A stretch of DNA of 38,691 nt, taken from Christensenella sp. UBA2853. Its GTDB lineage: Bacteria; Bacillota; Clostridia; Christensenellales; Aristaeellaceae. The first letter of the stretch is position 1; each line of letters opens with the position of its first letter. The notes beneath the pieces were generated by a model. It was not told the origin of the DNA and did no database searches. It saw only the letters and a program-made list of their open reading frames with translations. Positions 38,545 through 38,691 of this stretch are shown piece after piece. Both the position numbers and the translations under genes were made by a program. The stretch spans positions 7,847-46,537 of the forward strand of contig DEFL01000064.1 in assembly GCA_002350845.1 (NCBI GenBank). The letters are read 5' to 3'.

Positions 38545-38574
38545 AGCTGTCCCGGAATCGGCCGGGGCGGCTCG
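38545..38574 (+). terminator. terminator of SH3 gene 5
   Basis: GAGCTGTCCCGG (38545-38556) pairs with CCGGGGCGGCTC (38563-38574) using G-U pairs, followed by a weaker T-rich stretch. Confidence 0.65.
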
Positions 38575-38638
38575 CTTTGGTTTTACGCCGTGCAGCATGG
38601 ACGCCGGCAAAAAAAGTGCCATCAAAAGATGAAAAGCA

Positions 38639-38691
38639 CTGCCAGATGGAAAAGACATGCGTATCAATAAATGAAAGCGAGATGCTTTCAA
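38639..38691 (+). promoter_or_regulatory. shared promoter motif, copy 9, at the window edge
   Basis: CTGCCA (38639-38644), 15 bases, CGTATCAAT (38660-38668), then a perfect 7-bp hairpin, TGAAAGC/GCTTTCA (38672-38678 and 38684-38690), at the very end. It implies that another member of the set begins beyond the window. Confidence 0.75.

Noticed and set aside
1..38691. tRNA, rRNA or known riboswitch in the window
   Set aside because: No cloverleaf, rRNA core or recognised riboswitch consensus was found by reading; a covariance-model scan would be needed to exclude small RNAs.

Overview
The window looks like part of a chromosome of an anaerobic gut or rumen Firmicute (class Clostridia). The signs are Clostridia-type gene families, strong aaggagg-type ribosome binding sites, no outer-membrane genes, ferredoxin and D-lactate fermentation genes, a Crp/Fnr redox regulator, and several intracellular glycosidases (GH9, GH18, GH43). 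Most of the window is GC-rich. Base composition drops around 1-2150, 9390-9790 and 13450-14330, where acquired or broken genes lie. A Christensenellales/Aristaeellaceae-like rumen lineage is my guess and is not proven by the sequence. No rRNA, tRNA or CRISPR array was seen.

Layout. 1-2900: an AT-rich acyl-CoA ligase and a DUF4160/DUF2442 pair. 3000-7050: a GH9 glycosidase, DUF1905 and DUF5655 genes, and a DUF1349 carbohydrate-binding-like protein. 7200-9240: a zinc-ribbon membrane protein, the first double-SH3 secreted protein and another secreted protein. 9300-13200: a transposase remnant, two proteins of unknown function, a nitroreductase and a hexapeptide acetyltransferase. 13250-15070: a gene graveyard holding an integrase fragment, a large palindrome, a polymorphic-toxin tail with an Imm40-like immunity gene, a Fur-family fragment fused to a lipoprotein tail, and a frameshifted lipoprotein. 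15250-18400: phosphoesterase, DUF503, alpha/beta hydrolase and GH18 genes. 18500-19010: two pseudogene remnants. 19060-21612: a D-lactate dehydrogenase-like enzyme and a ferredoxin diverging from a Crp/Fnr regulator across a perfect palindrome. 21680-29015: minus-strand genes for secreted proteins, a metal-binding domain protein, an MBL hydrolase, two methyltransferases, an ATC-hydrolase-like protein and a thioesterase-like hydrolase. 29240-38691: three more SH3 genes and one SH3 pseudogene, alternating with a nucleoside phosphorylase, a second acyl-CoA ligase, a secreted flavin-split-barrel protein, GH43, DUF6273 and an aldo/keto reductase.

The most striking structure is a promoter-like motif, CTGCCA-N15-CGTATCAAT, found nine times on both strands, always with exactly 15 bases between the blocks. 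It precedes all four intact SH3 genes, the SH3 pseudogene, the zinc-ribbon gene, two related secreted-protein genes, and probably a further copy beyond the right edge. The SH3 copies also share a 5' leader with two hairpins. The first hairpin changes sequence between copies but keeps pairing; the second is a constant CCTGC/GCAGG stem just before the ribosome binding site. I read this as a dispersed, duplicating regulon of envelope or secreted proteins under a dedicated promoter class or regulator. No described system that I know matches it.
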